DNA of 64,000 bases from JBGAWK01 sp044227665 (GTDB taxonomy: Bacteria > Bacteroidota > Bacteroidia > Chitinophagales > JADIYW01), in contig JBGAWK010000003.1 in assembly GCA_044227665.1 (NCBI GenBank), forward strand, positions 55,212 through 119,211, in the 5' to 3' direction. Shown here piece by piece: positions 8,905 through 17,010 of this stretch. Made by a program: the position numbers and the translations under genes. The notes beneath the pieces were generated by a model. The model saw only the letters and a list, made by a program, of their open reading frames with translations. It had not been told where the DNA came from and did no database searches. Within the stretch, counting starts at the first letter, position 1; every line of letters begins with the position of its first letter.

Positions 8905-10332
8905 ATGAAAAAATTTAGTTTAATCATGGTAACGTTGGCGTCTACACTAGGCATTTTTGCCAAAGGCGGATCAAACGTAGGCGACAACAAATGGACGTTA
9001 GGAATGGGAATAGAATTTTTGGATTTCTATTCACCCATGGATCACTCGAAATTCAGACCTTTTAGTAATCCTAATCAATTTGGACCCAAATTCCAAACGT
9101 GGTATAATCCAAATTCCTCTCTAGGGATAACCCTTGATGTAGGATCATATATTCGGGGTAAACAAGAAACATTGACAGTTGAAGAAGATGGTAAAACGTA
9201 TTTGCTAGGTCCTGTAAAAAAAATAATTGGTAATGCTGCAATAGGTGCAGTATATAAGTTTAATAATGGATATATTCTTAAAGAGACATTTCCGGTAGCA
9301 CCATACTTATACACAAAATTACAATTAAGTGTAGATGAAGATCGCATGAAAGGGTTTAGTATTCCCATTGGTGGTGGCGTGAACTGGAAGCTGGCTAATA
9401 ACGTTGCACTTAATACTTATATGGGCTATAATATAGGCATTAAAAATATAGAAAATAATGTCAATATCGGAATGGGTGTATTGTTTGACTTAGGTAAAGG
9501 AAAATTTGATGAAGAACCAGTAGTGATAGAAGAAGTTGTAGAAGCGCCTAAGGATACTGACGGTGATGGTATTATAGACGCAAATGACGAGTGCCCAGAA
9601 GTAGCGGGTCTTGCCGCTTTCAATGGCTGTCCAGATACAGATGGTGATGGTATAGCGGACAAAAATGACAACTGTCCAACTCTTGCAGGGCTAGCACAAT
9701 ACAATGGTTGCCCAGATACAGATGGTGATGGCATTACTGATAATGTAGATAAATGTCCTAATGAAAAAGGTATAGCTCGACTTGCAGGATGTCCTGAGCC
9801 TGACACCGACAAAGACGGCATCATAGATATCAATGACAAGTGTCCAAATGTGTTTGGTTTGGCAGCATTGCAAGGATGTCCTGACAGAGATGGCGACGGC
9901 ATAGCTGATGGCGATGACAAATGTCCTGACAAAGCAGGCCCTGCCAGCAACAAAGGATGTCCTGAAATTAAGGATGAAGCCAAGAAAAAATTAGAAATGG
10001 CACTTTCAGGAGTGAAATTCGAGACAGGTAAATCTGCGCTGAAAGCAGAATCTTACAAAGTATTGGACGAGATAGCCGCAGTACTGAAAGAATGGAGTGA
10101 TTATTCAGTAAAAGTGGAAGGGCATACTGATAACACAGGCGATGAAGCTAAAAATGTACAACTTTCTAAAGATCGTGCGAAAGTTTGTGCTGACTATCTA
10201 GTTTCTAAAGGTATAAGCGCATCAAGAGTATCTTGGGATGGTTTTGGCTCTTCAAAACCTATAGCTGACAACAAAACGGCTGAAGGTAGAGCTAAAAACA
10301 GAAGAACAGAATTTATTCCGTATATCAAGTAA
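8905..10332 (+). CDS. OmpA family outer-membrane protein with thrombospondin type 3 repeats
   Basis: A 475-residue outer-membrane protein thought to tie the outer membrane to peptidoglycan. An N-terminal signal peptide (to about residue 20) is followed by a beta-barrel-like region (about 25-200), five calcium-binding TSP3 repeats of the DTDGDGIIDANDECP type (about 217-355, each with a CP...GCP cysteine pair), and an OmpA C-terminal domain (about 365-475) with the peptidoglycan-binding signature VEGHTDNTGDEAKNVQLSKDRA and FGSSKPIADNKTAEGRAKNRRTE. The layout is common in this phylum. The gene has its own TAnnTTTG promoter and a strong terminator, so it is probably monocistronic and well expressed. 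Confidence 0.93.
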   Translation: MKKFSLIMVTLASTLGIFAKGGSNVGDNKWTLGMGIEFLDFYSPMDHSKFRPFSNPNQFGPKFQTWYNPNSSLGITLDVGSYIRGKQETLTVEEDGKTYLLGPVKKIIGNAAIGAVYKFNNGYILKETFPVAPYLYTKLQLSVDEDRMKGFSIPIGGGVNWKLANNVALNTYMGYNIGIKNIENNVNIGMGVLFDLGKGKFDEEPVVIEEVVEAPKDTDGDGIIDANDECPEVAGLAAFNGCPDTDGDGIADKNDNCPTLAGLAQYNGCPDTDGDGITDNVDKCPNEKGIARLAGCPEPDTDKDGIIDINDKCPNVFGLAALQGCPDRDGDGIADGDDKCPDKAGPASNKGCPEIKDEAKKKLEMALSGVKFETGKSALKAESYKVLDEIAAVLKEWSDYSVKVEGHTDNTGDEAKNVQLSKDRAKVCADYLVSKGISASRVSWDGFGSSKPIADNKTAEGRAKNRRTEFIPYIK

Positions 10333-10351
10333 TCTTATAAGTAAAAATAGG

Positions 10352-10391
10352 AAGGGAGGTTCGCCGTAAAAAGTGTACCTCCCTTTTTTAT
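10352..10391 (+). terminator. Rho-independent terminator after the OmpA gene
   Basis: A perfect 9-bp stem (AAGGGAGGT at 10352-10360 with ACCTCCCTT at 10377-10385) with a 16-base loop, running into a T-tract. Confidence 0.85.
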
Positions 10392-10414
10392 TCATATTTC
10401 TAAAGCCCATCATG

Positions 10415-10422
10415 TATATTTG
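10415..10422 (+). promoter_or_regulatory. -7 box (TATATTTG) for tRNA-Val
   Basis: A perfect TAnnTTTG match ending 9 bases before the mature tRNA 5' end. As the transcript must begin at or before base 10432, this sets an upper limit of about 9 bases between box and transcription start, if this is the promoter. Confidence 0.6.
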
Positions 10423-10431
10423 TACCCTCTA

Positions 10432-10506
10432 CGGGACGTAGCTCAGTTGGTTCAGAGCACTGCCTTGACAGGGCAGGGGTCATCGGTTCGAGTCCGATCG
10501 TCTCGA
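10432..10506 (+). tRNA. tRNA-Val (anticodon GAC)
   Basis: A full cloverleaf can be drawn by eye: acceptor CGGGACG with CGTCTCG (one G-U pair), U8-A9, D stem GCTC/GAGC, anticodon stem CTGCC/GGCAG with loop TTGACAG, T stem ATCGG/CCGAT with TTCGAGT, and discriminator A73. The anticodon GAC reads Val codons GUC/GUU, and A73 agrees with valine identity. CCA is not encoded (CTA follows). The first pair is C1-G72 rather than the more usual G1-C72. Confidence 0.93.
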
Positions 10507-10526
10507 CTAAGGATATTTTTTGAATT

Positions 10527-12203
10527 TTGGATACTATAAAACATTTATTACAGCAAAAATATCTATATCTATTGTGGTCTGTAGCCCTATTTCAGTATTG
10601 TGCTACACCATCAGCACCACAGGGCGGGCCTAAGGATGAAGTGCCCCCAAAAGTCGTTGTAGCATCTCCTCCAAATGAATCTGTACTTTTTAGTACAGAT
10701 AAAATTTCCATAGAATTTGATGAAAATATTGCCTTGGATAATCCTATCCAAAAAATATGGATTACGCCAAAGCCCCGGAAAATTCCAGACTATCATGTCA
10801 GAAAAAATGAGATACAAGTAGTATTCAATGAGCCGTTGTTGCCCAATACTACTTATAATATCGCTTTCGGTGATGCCATACGCGATGTGAATGAAGGTAA
10901 TATACTAAGAAATTATGCTTATACCTTTTCCACAGGCAATATTATAGACAGTTGCATTATAGCCGGAAAAATCTCTGCTCCCGAAATCCCTGACCGCACA
11001 TACATTCTCTTGTATGACAGCATAGATAATAATATTGTAAAGACACAGAAGCCTGCATATATCTATGCTTTGGGCAAAGAGGGCACATTTAAGATAGGCA
11101 ATTTGGCACGCAGACCTTTTAGCGTATTTGCACTTACTGATAAAAACAATAATTTTATCTATGATTTGCCAAACGAGAAGATAGGTTTTTTGACGCAGCA
11201 AATAATGGCTTCTGATAGTGCTACAGAGATAACGATTCAGCTATTTGAAGAAGAACGACAATTTGGTAAGCTTAGATCTTTCCCTACGTCGGCATCCGAT
11301 AATGCGGTGACGCTGACATACGATATTGCAGAGAATAATTTTTCACCTCACCTGATGGTGACAGATACGCTAGGTGGGCTTCCTCTCTATTCTAAGAGAA
11401 TCAAAGGAAATGAAATCACATTTATTTTTCCTGATAGCGGCAGCACATCTTACAAAGTTTACCTGAATGATACAGTTATTGATACTATAAGCATTAACAT
11501 GCAACGAATAGATCACTATGATTTCTTGAAAGACAAAGAGTTTTTACATAAAAAGTCCTTATCGAACACTCATCCTGTGTATGCTACTAAGGATACAGTA
11601 AAGATATGGATACCTAATGCTACAAATATCTTTACAGAAAACATCATAGTCAAAGACAGCAGTAGCAAGGCACAAGGTATTACTGTACAAAGTTCTCATG
11701 ATACAATAGTATTTCTTGGAGAATTTATGGATAAGAGTTGGTATAAGGTATTATTACGAGATTCTTCGATACAGCTTTTAGATTGGTCTTATCACTATGC
11801 CAAGACAGACACTATATTCTTTTATACTGTAGATGAGAAAAACTTGGGAGCATTGAATTTTATCTTTCCTGACGATAGCAATAATTATATATTTGAATTT
11901 TATCAAGATAAAAGTATAATCTATACTACATCTATAAGGGAAGAGAAAAGAAATCTGCATATAGAAAATCTTATGCCTAGCAGCTATAGTTATATGCTAA
12001 TTTGGGACAAAAATGGGGATGGCAGAATGACTGGAGGCAACCTGGAAGAGCAGAGACTTCCAGAGTACATATATAAAAATTCCGACCCCATTGTAGTGAA
12101 ACCCAACTGGGAGCAAGAAATAGTGATAAGACCTACATGGGACAATTACCGCCTAAATACAACCAATACAGCTAAAAATATAAGCACAAATCCCAAAAGA
12201 TAA
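10527..12203 (+). CDS. Ig-like (Big_5) domain putative lipoprotein
   Basis: A 558-residue predicted envelope protein of a type common in Bacteroidota. A hydrophobic N-terminus is followed by a cysteine and the block CATPSAPQGGPKDEVPPKVV, which resembles the start of known 'Ig-like domain' lipoproteins. A Big_5 domain follows (about residues 40-135: FDENIALDNP, PNTTYNIAFGDAIRD, YAYTFSTG), then beta-rich sequence. No ATG is available; the options are TTG at 10527 (giving MDTIKH) or ATA at 10536, which would give the more signal-like MKHLL. It begins 20 bases after tRNA-Val. The 3' end overlaps the convergent DUF486 gene by 58 bases. Confidence 0.8.
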   Translation: MDTIKHLLQQKYLYLLWSVALFQYCATPSAPQGGPKDEVPPKVVVASPPNESVLFSTDKISIEFDENIALDNPIQKIWITPKPRKIPDYHVRKNEIQVVFNEPLLPNTTYNIAFGDAIRDVNEGNILRNYAYTFSTGNIIDSCIIAGKISAPEIPDRTYILLYDSIDNNIVKTQKPAYIYALGKEGTFKIGNLARRPFSVFALTDKNNNFIYDLPNEKIGFLTQQIMASDSATEITIQLFEEERQFGKLRSFPTSASDNAVTLTYDIAENNFSPHLMVTDTLGGLPLYSKRIKGNEITFIFPDSGSTSYKVYLNDTVIDTISINMQRIDHYDFLKDKEFLHKKSLSNTHPVYATKDTVKIWIPNATNIFTENIIVKDSSSKAQGITVQSSHDTIVFLGEFMDKSWYKVLLRDSSIQLLDWSYHYAKTDTIFFYTVDEKNLGALNFIFPDDSNNYIFEFYQDKSIIYTTSIREEKRNLHIENLMPSSYSYMLIWDKNGDGRMTGGNLEEQRLPEYIYKNSDPIVVKPNWEQEIVIRPTWDNYRLNTTNTAKNISTNPKR

Positions 12204-12472
12204 TTCCACTGCCATTTTTCTTTGAGATATAACAACGCAAAGACCACAAATACACACAAGGTTATGGCTTCTTGCATTATCTTTAGTTGAAAGGCATTGT
12301 AGTCTTTATATCCTATCCTATTGGCAGGCACCATCAGGCAATATTCTATCAAAGCTATTCCCCAGCTTATGATTATCGCCTTAGTCATACTCCAGTGGGG
12401 TTTCTTCAAATGACCGTACCATGCAAAGGTCATGAAGGTATTGGAAATGATAAGCAATATGATAGTGCGCAT
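12146..12472 (-). CDS. DUF486 family small membrane protein (DMT-like)
   Basis: A 108-residue four-helix inner-membrane protein of the DUF486 family, related in form to half-size drug/metabolite transporter proteins. The block NTFMTFAWYGHLKK, the segment WGIALIEYCLMVPANRIGY and the end FVLIFLAVLVVFRR are typical. Its ATG shares one base with the stop of asd (TGATG), so translation is probably coupled. The last 58 bases lie opposite the 3' end of the Ig-like lipoprotein gene. Function is not known. Confidence 0.88.
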   Translation of the reverse strand: MRTIILLIISNTFMTFAWYGHLKKPHWSMTKAIIISWGIALIEYCLMVPANRIGYKDYNAFQLKIMQEAITLCVFVVFALLYLKEKWQWNYLLGFVLIFLAVLVVFRR

Positions 12473-13461
12473 CAGAGTAGCCCTTTGGCTATCATATATT
12501 CAGCTATTTGTACTGCGTTGGTCGCAGCACCTTTGCGAAGATTGTCTGCCACTATCCACATATTCAAGGTGTTGGGCTGAGATTCGTCCCTGCGGATACG
12601 TCCTACAAATACTTCGTCGCGATTATGAGCCTCTAAGGGCATAGGATATATAAAATTGCTTACATCATCACGAAGGATGATACCGGGCGCTGACGCTAAA
12701 AGGCTTTTTACCTCGTCAAGGTTGAAGTCTTGTTCAAATTCTATGTTTACAGACTCCGAATGTCCTCCCATTACTGGGATTCTTACCGTGGTAGCTGTTA
12801 TTTTAATGCTGTCGTCCTGCATAATTTTACAGGTCTCCTTCACCATCTTCATTTCCTCTTTGGTGTAGCCGTTGTCCAAAAAAACATCTATATGCGGAAT
12901 AACATTTAAATCTATTTTGTATTTATAAGCCATCTCTCCATCTATGCCTTCACGTTCATTCATAAGCTGATCTACAGCCTTCTTTCCCGTACCTGTTACA
13001 GACTGGTAAGTGGATACTACCACTCTTTTTATCTTATATTTTTTATGTAGGGGCTGTAAGGCTACTACCATTTGTATGGTGCTACAATTTGGATTGGCTA
13101 TGATTTTATCCTCACTAGTGATTACTTCTGCGTTCACCTCAGGAACTACCAGCTTCTTACCGAGATCCATACGCCAAGCACTAGAGTTGTCTATTACTAC
13201 TATCCCTGCCTCGGCAAATCTTGGTGCCCACTCCAAAGAAGTGCTGCCTCCGGCAGAAAACAGTGCCAATGCAGGTTTCATAGCTATAGCTGTTTCAGGG
13301 GTCACCACAGTATATTCGTTACCCTTAAAAGCTATTTTCTTTCCCGCAGATCGTTCTGATGCGACAGGAATAAGCTCGCTAATGGGAAATTTTCTCTCCT
13401 CAAGTACCCTCAAAAACATGCCGCCAACTAGTCCTGTGGCACCAACGATTGCAACTTTCAT
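12472..13461 (-). CDS. asd: Aspartate-semialdehyde dehydrogenase
   Basis: Converts 4-aspartyl phosphate to aspartate semialdehyde with NADPH, the branch point to lysine/diaminopimelate, threonine and methionine. The 329-residue protein begins with the nucleotide-binding motif VAIVGATGLVGG, and has the catalytic cysteine in IIANPNCSTIQM and the later conserved block RIPVMGGHSESVNIEF with the active-site histidine. Length fits the family. It is first in a two-gene unit with the DUF486 gene, whose start overlaps its stop by one base. Assignment is firm. Confidence 0.96.
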   Translation of the reverse strand: MKVAIVGATGLVGGMFLRVLEERKFPISELIPVASERSAGKKIAFKGNEYTVVTPETAIAMKPALALFSAGGSTSLEWAPRFAEAGIVVIDNSSAWRMDLGKKLVVPEVNAEVITSEDKIIANPNCSTIQMVVALQPLHKKYKIKRVVVSTYQSVTGTGKKAVDQLMNEREGIDGEMAYKYKIDLNVIPHIDVFLDNGYTKEEMKMVKETCKIMQDDSIKITATTVRIPVMGGHSESVNIEFEQDFNLDEVKSLLASAPGIILRDDVSNFIYPMPLEAHNRDEVFVGRIRRDESQPNTLNMWIVADNLRKGAATNAVQIAEYMIAKGLL

Positions 13462-13526
13462 AAAAAAATATTAGTCTGTAAATATAGAATGTTTCAAAAA
13501 CATGTAATTTTATCTAATTGTATATA

Positions 13527-16500
13527 ATGAAGAGAATTTTTTACACTATTTTTTTAGTTTTACATATTAGTGCTTTTACTCAGATGAGTGATAGCTTTGA
13601 TGATGGAGAGATTACATCCAATCCTACTTGGTTCGGCAACGTAAGTAAGTTTAATGTCGTAAACAACAAGCTATTTCTCAATGGTCTGAATACAAGTGAT
13701 ACGGCATATTTATATGCATTGAGTTCATCATTTGCTAATACAGAATGGGCTATAGATGTCAATATGGACTTTGATCCCTCAGATAATAATAAACTGTATA
13801 TCTATCTAGCATCTAATTTACCTGATATTTCTACACCAACTTTGAGTGGCTGGATGCTAAACATAGGCGAGAATGGCTCGAATGACGGTATAGTGGTGCA
13901 GAAAGTGATAAATGGTGTGAGAACGACTGTAGCTAGATTTGGAGATGGACTATTTGCTGTCAAACCCAATTATACTTTACGTGTGCGCAGGGATAATTCA
14001 GGAAATTGGGAATTGGCATATAAACTTCCCGGGGAGTCCATAGAGCGTTTTACTGCTTTGGGTACTTTTTCTGATAATTATACATCCTCTGTAATTTCTT
14101 TTGGCGTAGCTTGTAAATACACGACTTCTAATAAGACAAAATTTGACTTCGATAATTTCTATATCGGCAAATACAGACAGGACACTATCCCTCCGGCTAT
14201 AGATTCTGTCGTTGCTGTGGATAATAATACCTTGAAAATTTACTTTTCGGAAGATATAAATAAGATTTCTGCTGAAACGCTGACAAATTATAGTGTTTCC
14301 AGTATTGGAGTAGCTAGTTCAGCAGTATTAGATGATGTTTTGAATAATTTGGTCACACTTGATTTTGCGAGTACATTCTCACCATTTATTCAATACGAAT
14401 TAAATATTGTAGGGGTAAGAGACTTAAAGAACAACACCATTTCACCTGCCGTATCTGTTCCATTTGTATATAGAGTGATTAATATTCCCCTTGAAGGTGA
14501 TGTAGTTGTAAATGAAATAATGGCTGACCCCTCTCCAGTAGTAGGTCTTCCAGAAGTAGAATACATTGAGATTTTCAATAAAAGCAGTACAGTATTTTAT
14601 ACACAAAACTGGAAACTAAAAAATGAAGGCGTTACGCTATATAATTTTCCTGCTGTAGTGTTACTGCCCAATACTTATCATATACTTTGTAAATCGGGAG
14701 ATAGTGCCACTCTCGCTGCTTATGGCAAAGTTATACCTTTCGTTACATTTCCAAGTTTTGACAATACAGGTGGCGATAGTGTCGTTATCATAGATCAAAA
14801 CAATCAAAGGATAGATGCCTTCTTCTATGACGAGACTTGGTACGCTGATGCTAGCAGAGATGATGGTGGCTATAGTATTGAACAGATAAATCCTTTTGCA
14901 GTATGTAATAATAAAAGAAACTGGAAAGCAAGCACGGATAATGATGGAGGAACCCCCGGCATACAAAATAGTGTCTATGACAATACTCAGGACAATATTC
15001 CCCCAAGTATTGCAAAGGTTAATATCATTAATAATAATGCAATATCTGTTCTATTTGACGAACCTTTGGATATGGTTGCCTTACAATTGACTAATTATAC
15101 TATTAATAATGGCATTGCGATACTGGGTACATCTTTCGACAATGCAGACAAATCAGCAGTAATCATCACCGTTTCTACCTTAGATACCAATACTGTATAT
15201 ACGCTTACAGCAAAAAATGTTCCTGATTGTTCTGGAAATATTTCTGCCACACCTTTGACGATTGCCTTTGCCATAGGCAATATTCCCGCCTTTAATGAAC
15301 TAATAATTACGGAGTTTCTTGCCAATCCTGTTCCCCCAGTTGGTTTGCCACAAGCAGAATACATAGAGTTATATAACAATTCCACTAAAGTTTTAAATCT
15401 TAAAGGATGTGTAGTAGAAGATGGCACGTCCTCTTCTGCTGCATTAGATGAGCACATTTTGTTGCCAGGCGAATATGTGATTGTTTATAATAAAAATAAT
15501 GAGGCCTATTTCACATCTTTAGCCAAAAAAATTGCGGTATCGAACTTTCCTTCCATAAATAATGATGAAGAGATATTGAGCCTTTATAATGTAAACGATG
15601 ATCTTGTTTTTAATATAGAATTTCGTGCAGAATGGTATGGCAGTGCTACCAAAGCCAATGGAGGCTGGGCTTTGGAGATGATAGATACAGACTATCCTTG
15701 TGTAGGGTCTTCCAATTGGACAGCCTCAGTAAATAGTAGTGGCGGCACCCCTGCATCCGTCAATAGTGTAGAAGATGTGAATCCCGACATATCTTCAATA
15801 GAAGCATCGTCCCTTATTAAAATTAATGACAGCACCTATCAAGTAAATTTTAATGAAAAATATAATCCTAATGCCATTACTTCAGCGCAATTTGTGATAG
15901 ATAATGGCATAGGAGTTGTTAAAGCTATGCCTATCCTGCCTAGATGCTCCTCCATACAGTTTGAAATAAATACCCCATTACTTACGGGCATTCAATACAA
16001 ACTTACCATCACTAATGCCGGCGACTGTGCTGACAATACCATAAAAGAAGGTTTTAATACACTCACACTAGGAGCAACACAGGGTGTAGAACTTGGCGAT
16101 ATTGTTATTAATGAGATACTTTTTAACCCTAGATCTGATGGCGTAGATTATGTAGAACTATATAATCAATCTTCAAAATACTTGTTGCTAGACGAAATGA
16201 TTATTGCTGAAGCAGATCCTCAAACACCTACAGTCGTTAGCGACTTTTCAAATATGGCAAATACGGGATTTATTATTCCCCCCAAAAGCTATTTTGTGCT
16301 TACAGAAAGTGCCGCTAAAGTAAAATCACAATATGCTGTGCCTAATCCAAATGCTATCACGGATATTGGCGGTATGCCCAATTATCCCGATGATGAAGGT
16401 GTAATCCTCTTGCTTAGAGACGACGATATAGTATTAGATAAGGTACACTATTATGATGACTGGCATTTCCAACTTTTGGACATCAAAGATGGCGTAGCAC

Positions 16501-16943
16501 TAGAAAGATTAAACGCTAATATTCCTTCGGAAGATGCGAAAAATTGGTATTCTGCCTCACGAACGGTAGGATTCGGGACACCTACAGGTATGAATTCTAC
16601 CGTAGCTCAGCCTATAGGCGATGAGGCATTATCCGTATATCCAAAGGTATTCTCTCCAGATCAGGATGGCTATGACGATATCTTAAATATTTCTTATAGC
16701 CTGGACAAGCCCTCATATATAGCGAATATGTATGTTGTCAATACTTTCGGGAAGATAGTGAAGCAAGTCTATAAAAATGAATTACTCCCGCAATCTGGCT
16801 CTACAATCTGGGATGGAGTAGCAGATTCTTCCGAAAAGGGAAGGATAGGATTATACTATGTAGTTTTAGAAATCTTCGACACCGAAGGTAAAAAAAAGGT
16901 CTATCGCAAAGAATTTGGTCTAGCAAATAGGCTGGATGAGTAG
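13527..16943 (+). CDS. Secreted lamin-tail-domain (LTD) surface protein
   Basis: A 1138-residue predicted surface or secreted protein. ATG 13527 starts a clear signal peptide (MKRIFYTIFLVLHISAFTQ); the in-frame TTG at 13518 is less likely. Three LTD domains are visible, beginning at about residues 323 (GDVVVNEIMADPSP), 587 (NELIITEFLANPVPP) and 856 (GDIVINEILFNPRSDG), each with the YIEL/YVEL strand. They alternate with Big_5-like Ig domains (FSEDINKISAETLTNYSV; FDEPLDMVALQLTNYTI). The C-terminus (from about 1030) resembles FlgD-like/CHU_C domains used for T9SS export. The first LTD unit may be preceded by a lectin-like sandwich (about 20-215). Binding partner unknown. Confidence 0.82.
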   Translation: MKRIFYTIFLVLHISAFTQMSDSFDDGEITSNPTWFGNVSKFNVVNNKLFLNGLNTSDTAYLYALSSSFANTEWAIDVNMDFDPSDNNKLYIYLASNLPDISTPTLSGWMLNIGENGSNDGIVVQKVINGVRTTVARFGDGLFAVKPNYTLRVRRDNSGNWELAYKLPGESIERFTALGTFSDNYTSSVISFGVACKYTTSNKTKFDFDNFYIGKYRQDTIPPAIDSVVAVDNNTLKIYFSEDINKISAETLTNYSVSSIGVASSAVLDDVLNNLVTLDFASTFSPFIQYELNIVGVRDLKNNTISPAVSVPFVYRVINIPLEGDVVVNEIMADPSPVVGLPEVEYIEIFNKSSTVFYTQNWKLKNEGVTLYNFPAVVLLPNTYHILCKSGDSATLAAYGKVIPFVTFPSFDNTGGDSVVIIDQNNQRIDAFFYDETWYADASRDDGGYSIEQINPFAVCNNKRNWKASTDNDGGTPGIQNSVYDNTQDNIPPSIAKVNIINNNAISVLFDEPLDMVALQLTNYTINNGIAILGTSFDNADKSAVIITVSTLDTNTVYTLTAKNVPDCSGNISATPLTIAFAIGNIPAFNELIITEFLANPVPPVGLPQAEYIELYNNSTKVLNLKGCVVEDGTSSSAALDEHILLPGEYVIVYNKNNEAYFTSLAKKIAVSNFPSINNDEEILSLYNVNDDLVFNIEFRAEWYGSATKANGGWALEMIDTDYPCVGSSNWTASVNSSGGTPASVNSVEDVNPDISSIEASSLIKINDSTYQVNFNEKYNPNAITSAQFVIDNGIGVVKAMPILPRCSSIQFEINTPLLTGIQYKLTITNAGDCADNTIKEGFNTLTLGATQGVELGDIVINEILFNPRSDGVDYVELYNQSSKYLLLDEMIIAEADPQTPTVVSDFSNMANTGFIIPPKSYFVLTESAAKVKSQYAVPNPNAITDIGGMPNYPDDEGVILLLRDDDIVLDKVHYYDDWHFQLLDIKDGVALERLNANIPSEDAKNWYSASRTVGFGTPTGMNSTVAQPIGDEALSVYPKVFSPDQDGYDDILNISYSLDKPSYIANMYVVNTFGKIVKQVYKNELLPQSGSTIWDGVADSSEKGRIGLYYVVLEIFDTEGKKKVYRKEFGLANRLDE

Positions 16944-16971
16944 TCTTTTAACATTAGTTAATATATAGTCA

Positions 16972-17003
16972 TTGATTGTAATAGGTTGATTATATTACTT
17001 TTG
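16972..17003 (+). promoter_or_regulatory. Promoter before the M23 peptidase gene (-7 box TACTTTTG)
   Basis: TACTTTTG at 16996-17003 matches TAnnTTTG, with ATTG at 16975-16978 as a possible -33 element 17 bases upstream. The box ends only 7 bases before the ATG, so the leader would be absent or very short. Confidence 0.5.
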
Positions 17004-17010
17004 CATTTCG

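Noticed and set aside
9550..9970. Regularly spaced DNA repeats considered as CRISPR or tandem array
   Set aside because: They are imperfect, in frame, and encode TSP3 calcium-binding repeats.
9426..9983. 185-codon frame on the minus strand inside the OmpA gene
   Set aside because: It mirrors the TSP3 repeats; the Ser/Pro/Gly-rich repeats are the reverse reading of DxDGDG codons.
12287..12644. Two plus-strand frames opposite DUF486 and asd
   Set aside because: Both are shadows of clearly coding minus-strand genes.
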